Assembly (NCBI GenBank): GCA_025997955.1
Contig: BNVH01000095.1
Coordinates: 1 to 11,311 of the forward strand
Origin: Synergistales bacterium
GTDB taxonomy: Bacteria; Synergistota; Synergistia; Synergistales; Aminobacteriaceae
Reading direction: 5' to 3'
Length of the DNA stretch: 11,311 nucleotides
In this document: one piece after another, positions 1 through 6,192 of the stretch
How the letters are laid out: the number at the start of each line of letters is the position of its first letter
Numbering within the stretch: position 1 is the first letter of the stretch
Program-made: the position numbers and the translations under genes
The notes under the pieces: generated by a model
Told to the model about the DNA's origin: nothing
Seen by the model: only the letters and a program-made list of their open reading frames with translations
Database searches by the model: none

Positions 1-33
1 TTCAATATTTGCAAATCTTTCTTTTATATTCAA
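1..33 (-). CDS. 5' end of an unidentified gene (11 codons, runs off the window)
   Basis: On the minus strand a GAGGTG Shine-Dalgarno (positions 45-40) lies 6 nt before a TTG codon at 33-31, and the frame stays open to the window edge, reading M-N-I-K-E-R-F-A-N-I-E. It follows the selenocysteine tRNA on the same strand by about 100 bp, so it may be cotranscribed with it. In many bacteria tRNA-Sec sits beside selA, selB or selD, but 11 residues are too few to assign a function. The call rests on the ribosome-binding site, the spacing and the open frame only. Confidence 0.45.
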   Translation of the reverse strand, partial: MNIKERFANIE

Positions 34-132
34 CTTTTTCACCTCAATAATATTTTTTTGCTTTCTGTATATTATCAAGGTTTTATGTGTTTTTGTTAAG
101 ACTGAAAATTTTATGAAACGGCCGTGTGCTTA

Positions 133-230
133 TGGCGGAGGCGTGTGGGGATCGAACCCACCAGGGTCGGCGCAAACCGCCCCTCGCCGGGTTTGAAGCC
201 CGGGCCCGTCACCAGACGAATCTCACCCCC
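133..230 (-). tRNA. selC: tRNA-Sec, anticodon UCA
   Basis: The minus strand folds as a selenocysteine tRNA of 98 nt including an encoded CCA (complement of 135-133). The anticodon loop is CTTCAAA, anticodon TCA, closed by a 5-bp CCGGG/CCCGG stem. The D stem is a long 6-bp one (TTCGTC/GACGGG, with G-T pairs) closing a 4-nt TGGT loop, a hallmark of tRNA-Sec. The long variable arm pairs AGGGGCGG with CCGACCCT apart from one mismatch. The T arm is GTGGG-TTCGATC-CCCAC. The acceptor pairs GGGGGTG with CGCCTCC using two G-T pairs, with an A-A mismatch at the eighth position of the expected 8-bp stem. It decodes UGA at SECIS-containing messages, so the organism should encode SelA, SelB and SelD elsewhere. 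It lies downstream of, and on the same strand as, the binding-protein gene at 335-1336. Confidence 0.95.
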
Positions 231-246
231 GAAAACGATAACGATA

Positions 247-275
247 ATTCTAAAGCAGTATCCCGAAAAAGTCCA
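247..275 (-). promoter_or_regulatory. Candidate promoter of the tRNA-Sec gene
   Basis: On the minus strand a -35-like TGGACT (275-270) is separated by 17 bp from a -10-like TAGAAT (252-247, five of six consensus matches). The predicted start falls about 8-10 nt upstream of the tRNA 5' end at 230. The call comes from consensus matching and position only. Confidence 0.55.
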
Positions 276-334
276 TACGCAAGGTATAACGCGTTTGAGT
301 TTCTTCAGCGAAACCGGGGGTGGTGTCTTTTGCG

Positions 335-1336
335 CTACTCGAACATCTCGGAAAATTTCACCTTGTCGTCGTCGCGCTCGGCGGCCAAGGTCGTCGCGTC
401 GTAGTCTATGACTTTTACGGCGTCCACGCCCTGCAGACCGGCCGGGACAGGCACGCCCTTGCGGGCCGGGACGAATCCCAAGTCATACACAATTTTCTGC
501 CCGGCCTCGGAGAGGACGAAATCCACAAAATGTTTGGCGTCCGTCAAGTCGCCGGACTTTTTGACTATGCCCACCGGCTCTGTGACCACGGGCGAGCCCT
601 CGGACAAATATACATAGTCGACAGGGGATCCTTTGGCCTTGGCTCTCATGGCCATATAGTCGACGACTATTCCGTAGGTTTTCTCTCCCCCGGCCACGGC
701 GGTTATGACGCTGCCGTTGCCCCTGCCGATAGTGACGCCGCTCTTTTTCATGCCCTCGTAATAAGCCCAGCCGAAGCCATCCGTGCGGGTGAGTACGCCT
801 AAGAGATAAGCCGCCGCGCCCGAGTGCAACGGCCCGGCGATGATGGTTTTAGAGCCGAAGTCGGGGTCAGTGAGGTTTTTCCAAGTGCCGGTCGGGGCAT
901 TCGCGGCTTTCGTGGTGTTGTAGATAAGAACGTTGGCCAACATCTTAGTGCCGCAGTAGAAGTCGTCACGGTCGCGGAAGACCTCGGGCAGCGCGTCAGA
1001 CTCTGGCGAACGATACTTCTCTAACACTCCCTCGCTCTTCAGCTTCTCAAAAGTGGTCGAGTCCGCCAAAAGCAAAACGTCCGCTTGCACCTCGCCGGTC
1101 ATCTTCTCGGCCAATATTTTGCTGCTGACTTCCTCCGTGCCGGAACGGAATACCTGCACCTCTACGCCGCCGTATTGCTTAGAGAAGCCGTCCAAAAGCG
1201 GCGGCAAATCCTCGTCCAAAAACGACGTGTAAAGCAACAGAGGTTTAGCCTCGGCGAGAACGGGCGATACGAGCGTAAAAGCCAAAAAAAGCGAGCATAA
1301 ACTCAAAACAGACTTCTTAGAAAAACAACAATACAT
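335..1336 (-). CDS. ABC transporter periplasmic substrate-binding protein, iron(III)/phosphonate-like class
   Basis: This 333-residue protein has a signal peptide (basic CFSKK, hydrophobic core, cleavage expected after VLA at residue 28), then a two-lobed binding-protein fold resembling the family-1 extracellular solute-binding proteins of Fe3+, 2-aminoethylphosphonate and related uptake systems. Family-like features are the opening L-L-L-Y-T-S strand, the A-D-V-L-L-L-A-D segment and the closing pattern K-H-F-V-D-F-V-L-S followed by A-G-Q-K. The start is ATG at 1336 with AGAGGTGG just upstream. I see no adjacent Tyr-Tyr pair in the usual C-terminal iron-coordinating place, so iron as ligand is unproven. 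It lies 63 bp after the sugar permease on the same strand and has no cognate permease or ATPase nearby. It may ride on operon readthrough or have its own promoter near the GTATTAGGC element. The ligand could instead be an organic anion or phosphonate. Confidence 0.85.
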   Translation of the reverse strand: MYCCFSKKSVLSLCSLFLAFTLVSPVLAEAKPLLLYTSFLDEDLPPLLDGFSKQYGGVEVQVFRSGTEEVSSKILAEKMTGEVQADVLLLADSTTFEKLKSEGVLEKYRSPESDALPEVFRDRDDFYCGTKMLANVLIYNTTKAANAPTGTWKNLTDPDFGSKTIIAGPLHSGAAAYLLGVLTRTDGFGWAYYEGMKKSGVTIGRGNGSVITAVAGGEKTYGIVVDYMAMRAKAKGSPVDYVYLSEGSPVVTEPVGIVKKSGDLTDAKHFVDFVLSEAGQKIVYDLGFVPARKGVPVPAGLQGVDAVKVIDYDATTLAAERDDDKVKFSEMFE

Positions 1337-1380
1337 AAAGCCACCTCTTCCTGATATTTTTTAAAATCACTGATACTATT

Positions 1381-1403
1381 TATTGTATTAGGCAATTTAT
1401 CAA
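1381..1403 (-). promoter_or_regulatory. Shared upstream element, copy 2 (GTATTAGGC with flanking dyad)
   Basis: On the plus strand GTATTAGGC (1385-1393) is followed at 3 nt by TTATCAA (1397-1403). The flanks form a short inverted repeat, ATTG/CAAT, around the 7-nt core TATTAGG. A near-identical arrangement occurs at 5347-5369. Here the GTATTAGGC block ends 48 nt upstream of the start codon at 1336 and the TTATCAA part overlaps the stop codon of the permease gene. The sequence match is direct. A role as operator or promoter element for the downstream binding-protein gene is inference. Confidence 0.4.
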
Positions 1404-2569
1404 GCGGCCGTCTTGCGCTTCTTTGAAATGACGTCGACGGCAACAGCGGATAGCAATACGGCGCCCTTCACGGCCTGTTGCCAGTTCATGTCGATGCCGA
1501 GGATAGACATGCCGTTATTCAAAACGCCCATGAATATAGTGCCGACGAGCGTGCCGCCCACTGTGCCGACGCCTCCGTAGGCCGATGCCCCTCCGATGAA
1601 ACAGGCTCCGATAGCGTCAAGTTCGTAGCTTCTGCCAAGATCCGGAAATGACGAATTAAAACGCGCCATGCATACCAATGCCGCCACCGCGGCAAGGAAC
1701 CCCATATTCGTGTAGGCGAAGAACATCATCCCGTTGGTGTTGACGCCTGACAGTTTTGCCGCCTTCTCGTTGCCGCCCATGGCGTACAGGTATCGGCCAG
1801 GCACGGTCTTAGCTGTGTAGTAGTAGTAGACCAACACCACTACCCCCAGCAAAATCAGCACCACCGGCACGCCTCTATCTTTGCCGAAAGAGTAGAAAGC
1901 GCCCATAATCACCGCGCAGATGATGAATAGACGCGAAACCATCCACGTATAGGCCTCTACTTCATATTTTTTGCGAATTTTGCTGATGCGCTTATAAGAT
2001 TCTACCGTGAGTAATACAGCGCACAGGACAATGCCCGTTATCAGCGAAACGGTAAGTTTCAAGTTAGGAGTCGCGCCGGCTGGCAGGAAGCTGCCGAAGT
2101 AGACGGTGTACGCCTGAGGGAAGGGGGCGATTGTACGGCCCTGAAGCAACACCAACGCCAATCCCCTAAAAGCGAGCATCCCGGCCAGAGTGACGATGAA
2201 AGCCGGTATCCTCATATATGCTATCCAGAACGCCTGAAACGCGCCCAAAAAAATCCCAGCCGCCAGACATATAGCGATGCTGAGGTAGATATCGACGTTC
2301 ATCTTCACGATGAGAGTGCCGCCTATCGCGGCCACGAGGCACACCATAGAGCCGACGGAAAGGTCGATGTTGCCGCCCGTTAGGATGCAGAGCAACATGC
2401 CAGTGGCTAAGATTATGACATAACCGTTCTGGGCAATAAGATTTGTAATATTGCGCGGCGCAAAAAGCGACCCCTTGCCTGAGGCCATGATCAAGACCTG
2501 AAATAGAAGCATCACCGCAACTAACGCGACCAGCATGGGGTTCTTTTTCAAGGCTGCTATTATTTTCAT
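1400..2569 (-). CDS. mmsB: Sugar ABC transporter permease (multiple-monosaccharide type, MmsB/GguB-like)
   Basis: This 389-residue, very hydrophobic membrane protein has a short basic N-terminus and about ten predicted membrane helices. The segment G-G-N-I-D-L-S-V-G-S (residues 65-74) is the hallmark of CUT2 sugar permeases (RbsC/XylH/MglC family). Toward the C-terminus a Gly-rich loop (F-I-G-G-A-S-A-Y-G-G-V-G-T) fits the same family. It should form the homodimeric membrane channel that works with the ATPase encoded just upstream and the ChvE-like binding protein. The gap to the ATPase stop is 6 nt, and its ribosome-binding site (AAAGGAG) lies inside the last ATPase codons, so the two are translationally linked. 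The length matches GguB-type permeases better than the roughly 320-residue RbsC. Confidence 0.93.
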   Translation of the reverse strand: MKIIAALKKNPMLVALVAVMLLFQVLIMASGKGSLFAPRNITNLIAQNGYVIILATGMLLCILTGGNIDLSVGSMVCLVAAIGGTLIVKMNVDIYLSIAICLAAGIFLGAFQAFWIAYMRIPAFIVTLAGMLAFRGLALVLLQGRTIAPFPQAYTVYFGSFLPAGATPNLKLTVSLITGIVLCAVLLTVESYKRISKIRKKYEVEAYTWMVSRLFIICAVIMGAFYSFGKDRGVPVVLILLGVVVLVYYYYTAKTVPGRYLYAMGGNEKAAKLSGVNTNGMMFFAYTNMGFLAAVAALVCMARFNSSFPDLGRSYELDAIGACFIGGASAYGGVGTVGGTLVGTIFMGVLNNGMSILGIDMNWQQAVKGAVLLSAVAVDVISKKRKTAA

Positions 2570-2575
2570 TGTCCG

Positions 2576-4129
2576 TTACTCTCCTTTGCTCACGGCGGTT
2601 GATCCGAGAATACTGGCCATGATGGCCTCCTGACTGGCCGCTTCGCGTGTGAATTCAGAAACGATACGCCCCTCGCTCATGACGTAGATTCGGTCGCACA
2701 TGCCAAGCAACTCGGGCATCTCGCTCGAAATCATCAGCACCGATTTTCCTTCACCGACAAGATCGTTTATGATTTTGTATATCTCGTATTTGGCGCCCAC
2801 GTCGATTCCCCTGGTAGGCTCGTCCAAGATGAGAATGTCAGGCTCGGTGAACATCCATTTGCTAAGCAGAACTTTTTGTTGATTGCCGCCCGAAAGATTG
2901 CCCACATCTTGTTCTACGCCGCTGCACTTCACCCTGAGCTTTTCACGGTACTCGTTACTCACCCGCGATTCCAATTCGACATCCAAGTGATTTAGGCGGC
3001 TCACCTTGGCAAGGTTCGCAAGCGTCGTGTTTATCCTTATGGAATTGCTCAAAATAAGGCCGTTGCCCTTACGGTCCTCCGTCACGTAAGCGAGCCTTTT
3101 GTCGATGGCGTCCCTTACCGTCCTGAGGCGTACTTTCTGTCCGTTTACAAAAAGCTCGCCACTTATATCCTGGCCGTAGCTCTTCCCGAAGACGCTCATG
3201 GCCAACTCCGTGCGCCCCGCGCCCATAAGCCCGCTTATACCGACTACCTCGCCACGACGGACGTTGAAGTTCACGTCCGAACAGACCTTGCGTTCCTCGT
3301 ACTGCGGATGGTAGACCGTCCAGTTTTTCACCTCGAACGTCACATCGCCTATTTTGGGCTCGCGCGTCGGGAAACGGCTTGTCATCTCGCGCCCCACCAT
3401 GCCTTTGATGATGCGCGGCTCGCTCATGTCGTCATCGCCCTTGGTCAGAGTCTCGATGGTACGTCCGTCGCGCAGTATTGTGATACGGTCGGCTACCTGC
3501 GATACCTCGGAAAGTTTGTGCGATATAAGGATAGAGGTCATGCCCTGAGATTTGAACTGCAACAACAGGTCTAAAAGTTTTTGGCTGTCATGCTCGTTGA
3601 GGGACGCCGTCGGTTCGTCCAAGATCAAAAGGCGCACGTTTTTGGCTAATGCCTTCGCTATCTCCGTCAACTGCTGCTTACCGACGCCTATGTCCTTTAT
3701 AAGCGTGTGGGACGACTCCTCCAACCCAACCAACCCGACGATATTCAAAAACTCGTCGGCTTTCGCGTAAGTCTCGTCCCAGTCTATATCAAACATAGAG
3801 CCCCGCTCGTTGCCGAGAAACATGTTCTCGGCGATGGTCATGTAGGGCACAAGCGCCAGCTCCTGGTGAATGATGACGATGCCCCTTTTCTCGCTGTCGC
3901 GAATCTTGGAGAAGCGGCAAGTCTCACCATCGTAGATTATATCGCCCTCGTAACTTCCATAGGGGTAAATTCCCGATATGATGTTCATAAGCGTGGACTT
4001 ACCCGCGCCGTTTTCGCCTACGAGCGCGTGTATCTCGCCCTCCGCTACGTCCATACTGACACCGTCAAGCGCGCGTACTCCTGGGAATTGTTTTCCTATT
4101 CCACTTAATTGCAGTAACGTATTTTTCAA
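2576..4129 (-). CDS. mmsA: Sugar ABC transporter ATP-binding protein, two NBDs (MmsA/GguA/XylG-like)
   Basis: This 517-residue tandem-NBD ATPase energises monosaccharide uptake at the inner membrane. NBD1 has Walker A G-E-N-G-A-G-K-S (38-45), Q-loop H-Q-E (88-90), signature I-G-V-G-K-Q-Q (147-153), Walker B L-I-L-D-E-P (168-173) and switch His 204. NBD2 has a degenerate Walker A, G-L-M-G-A-G-R-T (300-307, Arg instead of Lys), signature L-S-G-G-N-Q-Q (412-418), Walker B with D436-E437, and Ser in place of the switch His (I-S-S-E-M-P). This asymmetry is normal for RbsA/XylG/MglA proteins. Translation starts at TTG (4129-4127), supported by AGGAGG at 4142-4137 with a 7-nt spacer. No nearby ATG would keep the N-terminal strand. 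It sits between the ChvE-like gene (about 100 bp upstream, with a hairpin between) and the permease. Confidence 0.95.
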   Translation of the reverse strand: MKNTLLQLSGIGKQFPGVRALDGVSMDVAEGEIHALVGENGAGKSTLMNIISGIYPYGSYEGDIIYDGETCRFSKIRDSEKRGIVIIHQELALVPYMTIAENMFLGNERGSMFDIDWDETYAKADEFLNIVGLVGLEESSHTLIKDIGVGKQQLTEIAKALAKNVRLLILDEPTASLNEHDSQKLLDLLLQFKSQGMTSILISHKLSEVSQVADRITILRDGRTIETLTKGDDDMSEPRIIKGMVGREMTSRFPTREPKIGDVTFEVKNWTVYHPQYEERKVCSDVNFNVRRGEVVGISGLMGAGRTELAMSVFGKSYGQDISGELFVNGQKVRLRTVRDAIDKRLAYVTEDRKGNGLILSNSIRINTTLANLAKVSRLNHLDVELESRVSNEYREKLRVKCSGVEQDVGNLSGGNQQKVLLSKWMFTEPDILILDEPTRGIDVGAKYEIYKIINDLVGEGKSVLMISSEMPELLGMCDRIYVMSEGRIVSEFTREAASQEAIMASILGSTAVSKGE

Positions 4130-4196
4130 GAGGTTTCCTCCTAGTTTGTATTATAGGAAGGTTAATCGTAGGGGCGAACTATAAGCCCGTGCCGAT

Positions 4197-4223
4197 AAAA
4201 AACGAGCGGCCAAAGGCCGCCCG
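4197..4223 (-). terminator. Intrinsic terminator or attenuator between chvE and mmsA
   Basis: On the minus strand the transcript folds as CGGGCGGCC-TTT-GGCCGCTCG (9-bp stem with one mismatch, 3-nt loop; 4223-4203), followed after its last stem base directly by six T (4202-4197). It begins 5 nt after the chvE stop codon and about 67 nt before the mmsA start. Such hairpins after periplasmic binding-protein genes commonly let most transcripts end there, so that the binding protein greatly exceeds the membrane components. That role here is inference. The hairpin and U-tract are seen directly. Confidence 0.85.
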
Positions 4224-4228
4224 TAAAT

Positions 4229-5299
4229 CTACTGCGCTAATTGCGCCTCAGTGTAGTAGCCGCTGTCGATAAGCAGCTCTTTGTAGTTGTCTTTCGTGCA
4301 GAATACCGGGTCGCACAGATAAGAGGGAATGATTCCCGTACCGTTGTCGTATGTAGTGGTGTCGTTCACTTCTGGCTTTGTGCCTTTGAGAAGCGCGTCG
4401 ACCATCTTGACCACTTGATTGGCGAGAGTGCGGGTATCCTTGAAAATAGACATGCTCTGAGTGCCGGATAGGATGTTCTTCATTGAGGTGACGTCGCAGT
4501 CCTGCCCCGTTAGGATGGGAAAGTTCTGAGCGGCGTAGCCGGCGTCCTTTAGGGCGTTGGTGATACCGTTAGCCACTGAGTCGTTGGAGGAGTACACGGC
4601 GTGCAGCTTTGTGCCGTTTGGGCCGTAACCTCTCGATGTGATGAGGTTTTCCATGCGTGTCTGCGCCGCTTCAGTGCTCCAGCCGGGAGTGGCGCACTGA
4701 TCCTTGGCTTTTTGGTCGGACAGCACGACGAGCTTGCCGCTGTCGATATAGGGCTTCAAAATCTCCATAGCGCCGCCGAAGAAGAAGTTGATGTTGTTGT
4801 CGCCCGGGTCGCCGGTAAAGAGCTCGATGTTAAACGGACCGGCCTCGCTGTCGAGCTTCAGATGATCGCGGATAAACTGACCCTGCAAGGAGCCCACCTT
4901 GAAGTTGTCAAAGGTGGCGTAGTAGGAAACGGCGTCGGTGTTCATGATAAGCCTATCGTAGGCTATAACGGCTATGCCCTGAGCTTTGGCGTCGGCCAGA
5001 ACGGTAGTCAGAGCGCTGCCGTCAATGGCGGAGATGACGAGCACCTTGCAGCCGCCTGAGATCATGTTCTCAAGCTGAGCTACCTGAGTGGGAACGTCGT
5101 TGTCGCCGCCGAACTGCAAGTCCACCACATAACCAGCCTTCTCAAGCTGCAGTTTCATATTGGATCCGTCCTGGTTCCATCGCTGCAAACTTTGAGTGGG
5201 CATCGAAACACCGACTTTTTCGGCCGCTTGGGCCAAACCGCAAACCGACAGAGCAAAAACAAACAACGCTACTGCCACTACCGAAAGTAATTTTTTCAT
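4229..5299 (-). CDS. chvE: Periplasmic multiple-sugar-binding protein, ChvE-like
   Basis: This protein of about 356 residues starts at ATG 5299, preceded by AGGGGTG at a suitable distance. An in-frame upstream start at 5344 would add 15 residues before the signal peptide and has no better ribosome site. The signal peptide is M-K-K-L-L plus a hydrophobic core, with cleavage near A-Q-A before A-E-K-V-G-V. The cysteine in A-L-S-V-C-G is a poor lipobox, so the protein is probably soluble in the periplasm. The mature part closely resembles Agrobacterium ChvE as I recall it: a V-G-V-S-M-P-T opening, Q-L-E-N-M-I, V-L-V-I-S-A-I-D-G, A-Y-D-R-L-I, S-Y-Y-A-T-F-D-N-F, F-N-I-E-L-F and, late, T-G-Q-D-C-D and I-F-K-D-T-R. 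It binds aldose monosaccharides (galactose, glucose, arabinose or xylose in characterised relatives) and delivers them to the MmsAB-type permease. It is first in the operon and probably the most highly expressed gene. Confidence 0.93.
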   Translation of the reverse strand: MKKLLSVVAVALFVFALSVCGLAQAAEKVGVSMPTQSLQRWNQDGSNMKLQLEKAGYVVDLQFGGDNDVPTQVAQLENMISGGCKVLVISAIDGSALTTVLADAKAQGIAVIAYDRLIMNTDAVSYYATFDNFKVGSLQGQFIRDHLKLDSEAGPFNIELFTGDPGDNNINFFFGGAMEILKPYIDSGKLVVLSDQKAKDQCATPGWSTEAAQTRMENLITSRGYGPNGTKLHAVYSSNDSVANGITNALKDAGYAAQNFPILTGQDCDVTSMKNILSGTQSMSIFKDTRTLANQVVKMVDALLKGTKPEVNDTTTYDNGTGIIPSYLCDPVFCTKDNYKELLIDSGYYTEAQLAQ

Positions 5300-5346
5300 T
5301 TTCCCACACCCCTTGAACATATTTTGCATAGCGCGTGAGCGCATAA

Positions 5347-5369
5347 CAATAGTATTAGGCTATTATCAA
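5347..5369 (-). promoter_or_regulatory. Shared upstream element, copy 1 (GTATTAGGC with flanking dyad)
   Basis: On the plus strand GTATTAGGC (5352-5360) is followed at 2 nt by TTATCAA (5363-5369). The flanks AATAG/CTATT form a 5-bp inverted repeat around the same 7-nt core TATTAGG seen in the copy at 1381-1403. The GTATTAGGC block ends 52 nt from the chvE start codon and overlaps the predicted -10 region. A binding protein acting here would affect the operon promoter. That function is inferred from position only. Confidence 0.45.
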
Positions 5370-5385
5370 TTAAGGTTTTTGTCAA
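5357..5385 (-). promoter_or_regulatory. Candidate promoter of the sugar-transport operon
   Basis: On the minus strand a perfect TTGACA (5385-5380) is followed by a 17-bp spacer and TAGCCT (5362-5357), a weak -10 with only three of six matches. Transcription would begin near 5350, about 50 nt before the chvE start. The strong -35 with a poor -10, overlapped by the dyad element, would suit a regulated promoter. Consensus reading only. Confidence 0.5.
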
Positions 5386-5490
5386 GAGACGCGCGCGTAA
5401 GGAGTGCCTAGAATATGTGGTAATATTGGAAATATTGCTATTTCATCAAAACTCGGAATTTTATAAAGACATTTGAAAGGAGAATCGTTG

Positions 5491-6192
5491 ATGTTGAGAC
5501 ACATTTATTACGACAAAATGGGGCGCGGCCAACACGGATGGTTGGACAGCCATTTTCATTTTTCTTTCGCTGAATACTGCAACCCCGACAATGTCCAGTT
5601 TGGCGTTTTGAGAGTCGTAAACGACGACCGCGTGGCGCCGGGCACGGGCTTCGACACTCATCCGCATAAAAATATGGAAATTATCTCCTACGTGGTGGAG
5701 GGCGAACTCACTCACGCGGACAACATGAAGAACAAGCACACCCTGGCTCGCGGACAGGTGCAATACATGAGCGCCGGGACGGGCGTCTATCACAGCGAGC
5801 ATAATTTGGGCGCTAAGCTATTGCGCTTCCTTCAGATATGGATTTTGCCGGACAAAGCGGGTTATGAGCCAGCCTATGGAGACCATCGCTTTGAATGGGA
5901 CGAGCGAAAGGACAAATGGCTGCCTATCGCGTCAGGCGACGCGGCGTCGTCCGCGCCTATCCGCATCCACGCCGACGTGAATGTCTCAGCTACTGAGATA
6001 ACAAAGGGCGGCTCGAACGCGTTTTTGGTGGGCAAGGACAGGCAGGCCTATTTAATACTGATAGAGGGAGAGGTGAAAATAGCGGAGCATGACTTGTCCG
6101 CCGGAGACGCGATGGAAATTGTCGAGGAAAATATCACGGTCGCCGCAAAGGACGCCTCCCATATCTTGGTTTTGGAGATGAAGAAGGCTTGA
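5491..6192 (+). CDS. Pirin-family bicupin (YhaK/quercetinase-like)
   Basis: This 233-residue cytosolic protein has two cupin barrels. The N-terminal domain carries the pirin metal site as H57-x-H59 in H-P-H-K-N-M-E and H101-x-E103 in Y-H-S-E-H-N, the same four-ligand pattern and nearly the same numbering as human pirin. The start of the protein, ending G-W plus F-S-F-A-E-Y, matches the G-W-L...F-S-F-G-Y opening of the family. The C-terminal domain has the weaker second cupin. The ATG at 5491 has AAGGAG 8 nt upstream. TTG codons at 5473 and 5488 are also in frame but less well placed. Characterised relatives have quercetin 2,3-dioxygenase activity or act as redox sensors, and the in vivo substrate is usually unknown. 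The gene is divergent from the sugar operon and its 3' end overlaps the convergent MFS gene by 59 bp. I found no convincing own promoter. Confidence 0.9.
   Translation: MLRHIYYDKMGRGQHGWLDSHFHFSFAEYCNPDNVQFGVLRVVNDDRVAPGTGFDTHPHKNMEIISYVVEGELTHADNMKNKHTLARGQVQYMSAGTGVYHSEHNLGAKLLRFLQIWILPDKAGYEPAYGDHRFEWDERKDKWLPIASGDAASSAPIRIHADVNVSATEITKGGSNAFLVGKDRQAYLILIEGEVKIAEHDLSAGDAMEIVEENITVAAKDASHILVLEMKKA

Noticed and set aside
280..334. GTTTC/GAAAC hairpin downstream of the iron/phosphonate-like gene as a terminator
   Set aside because: The stem is short and AT-containing, and no U-tract follows; not enough to call a terminator.
124..411. 95- and 92-residue plus-strand open frames over the tRNA region
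   Set aside because: They read through the tRNA-Sec on the opposite strand and into the antisense of the binding-protein gene; no ribosome site or family features.
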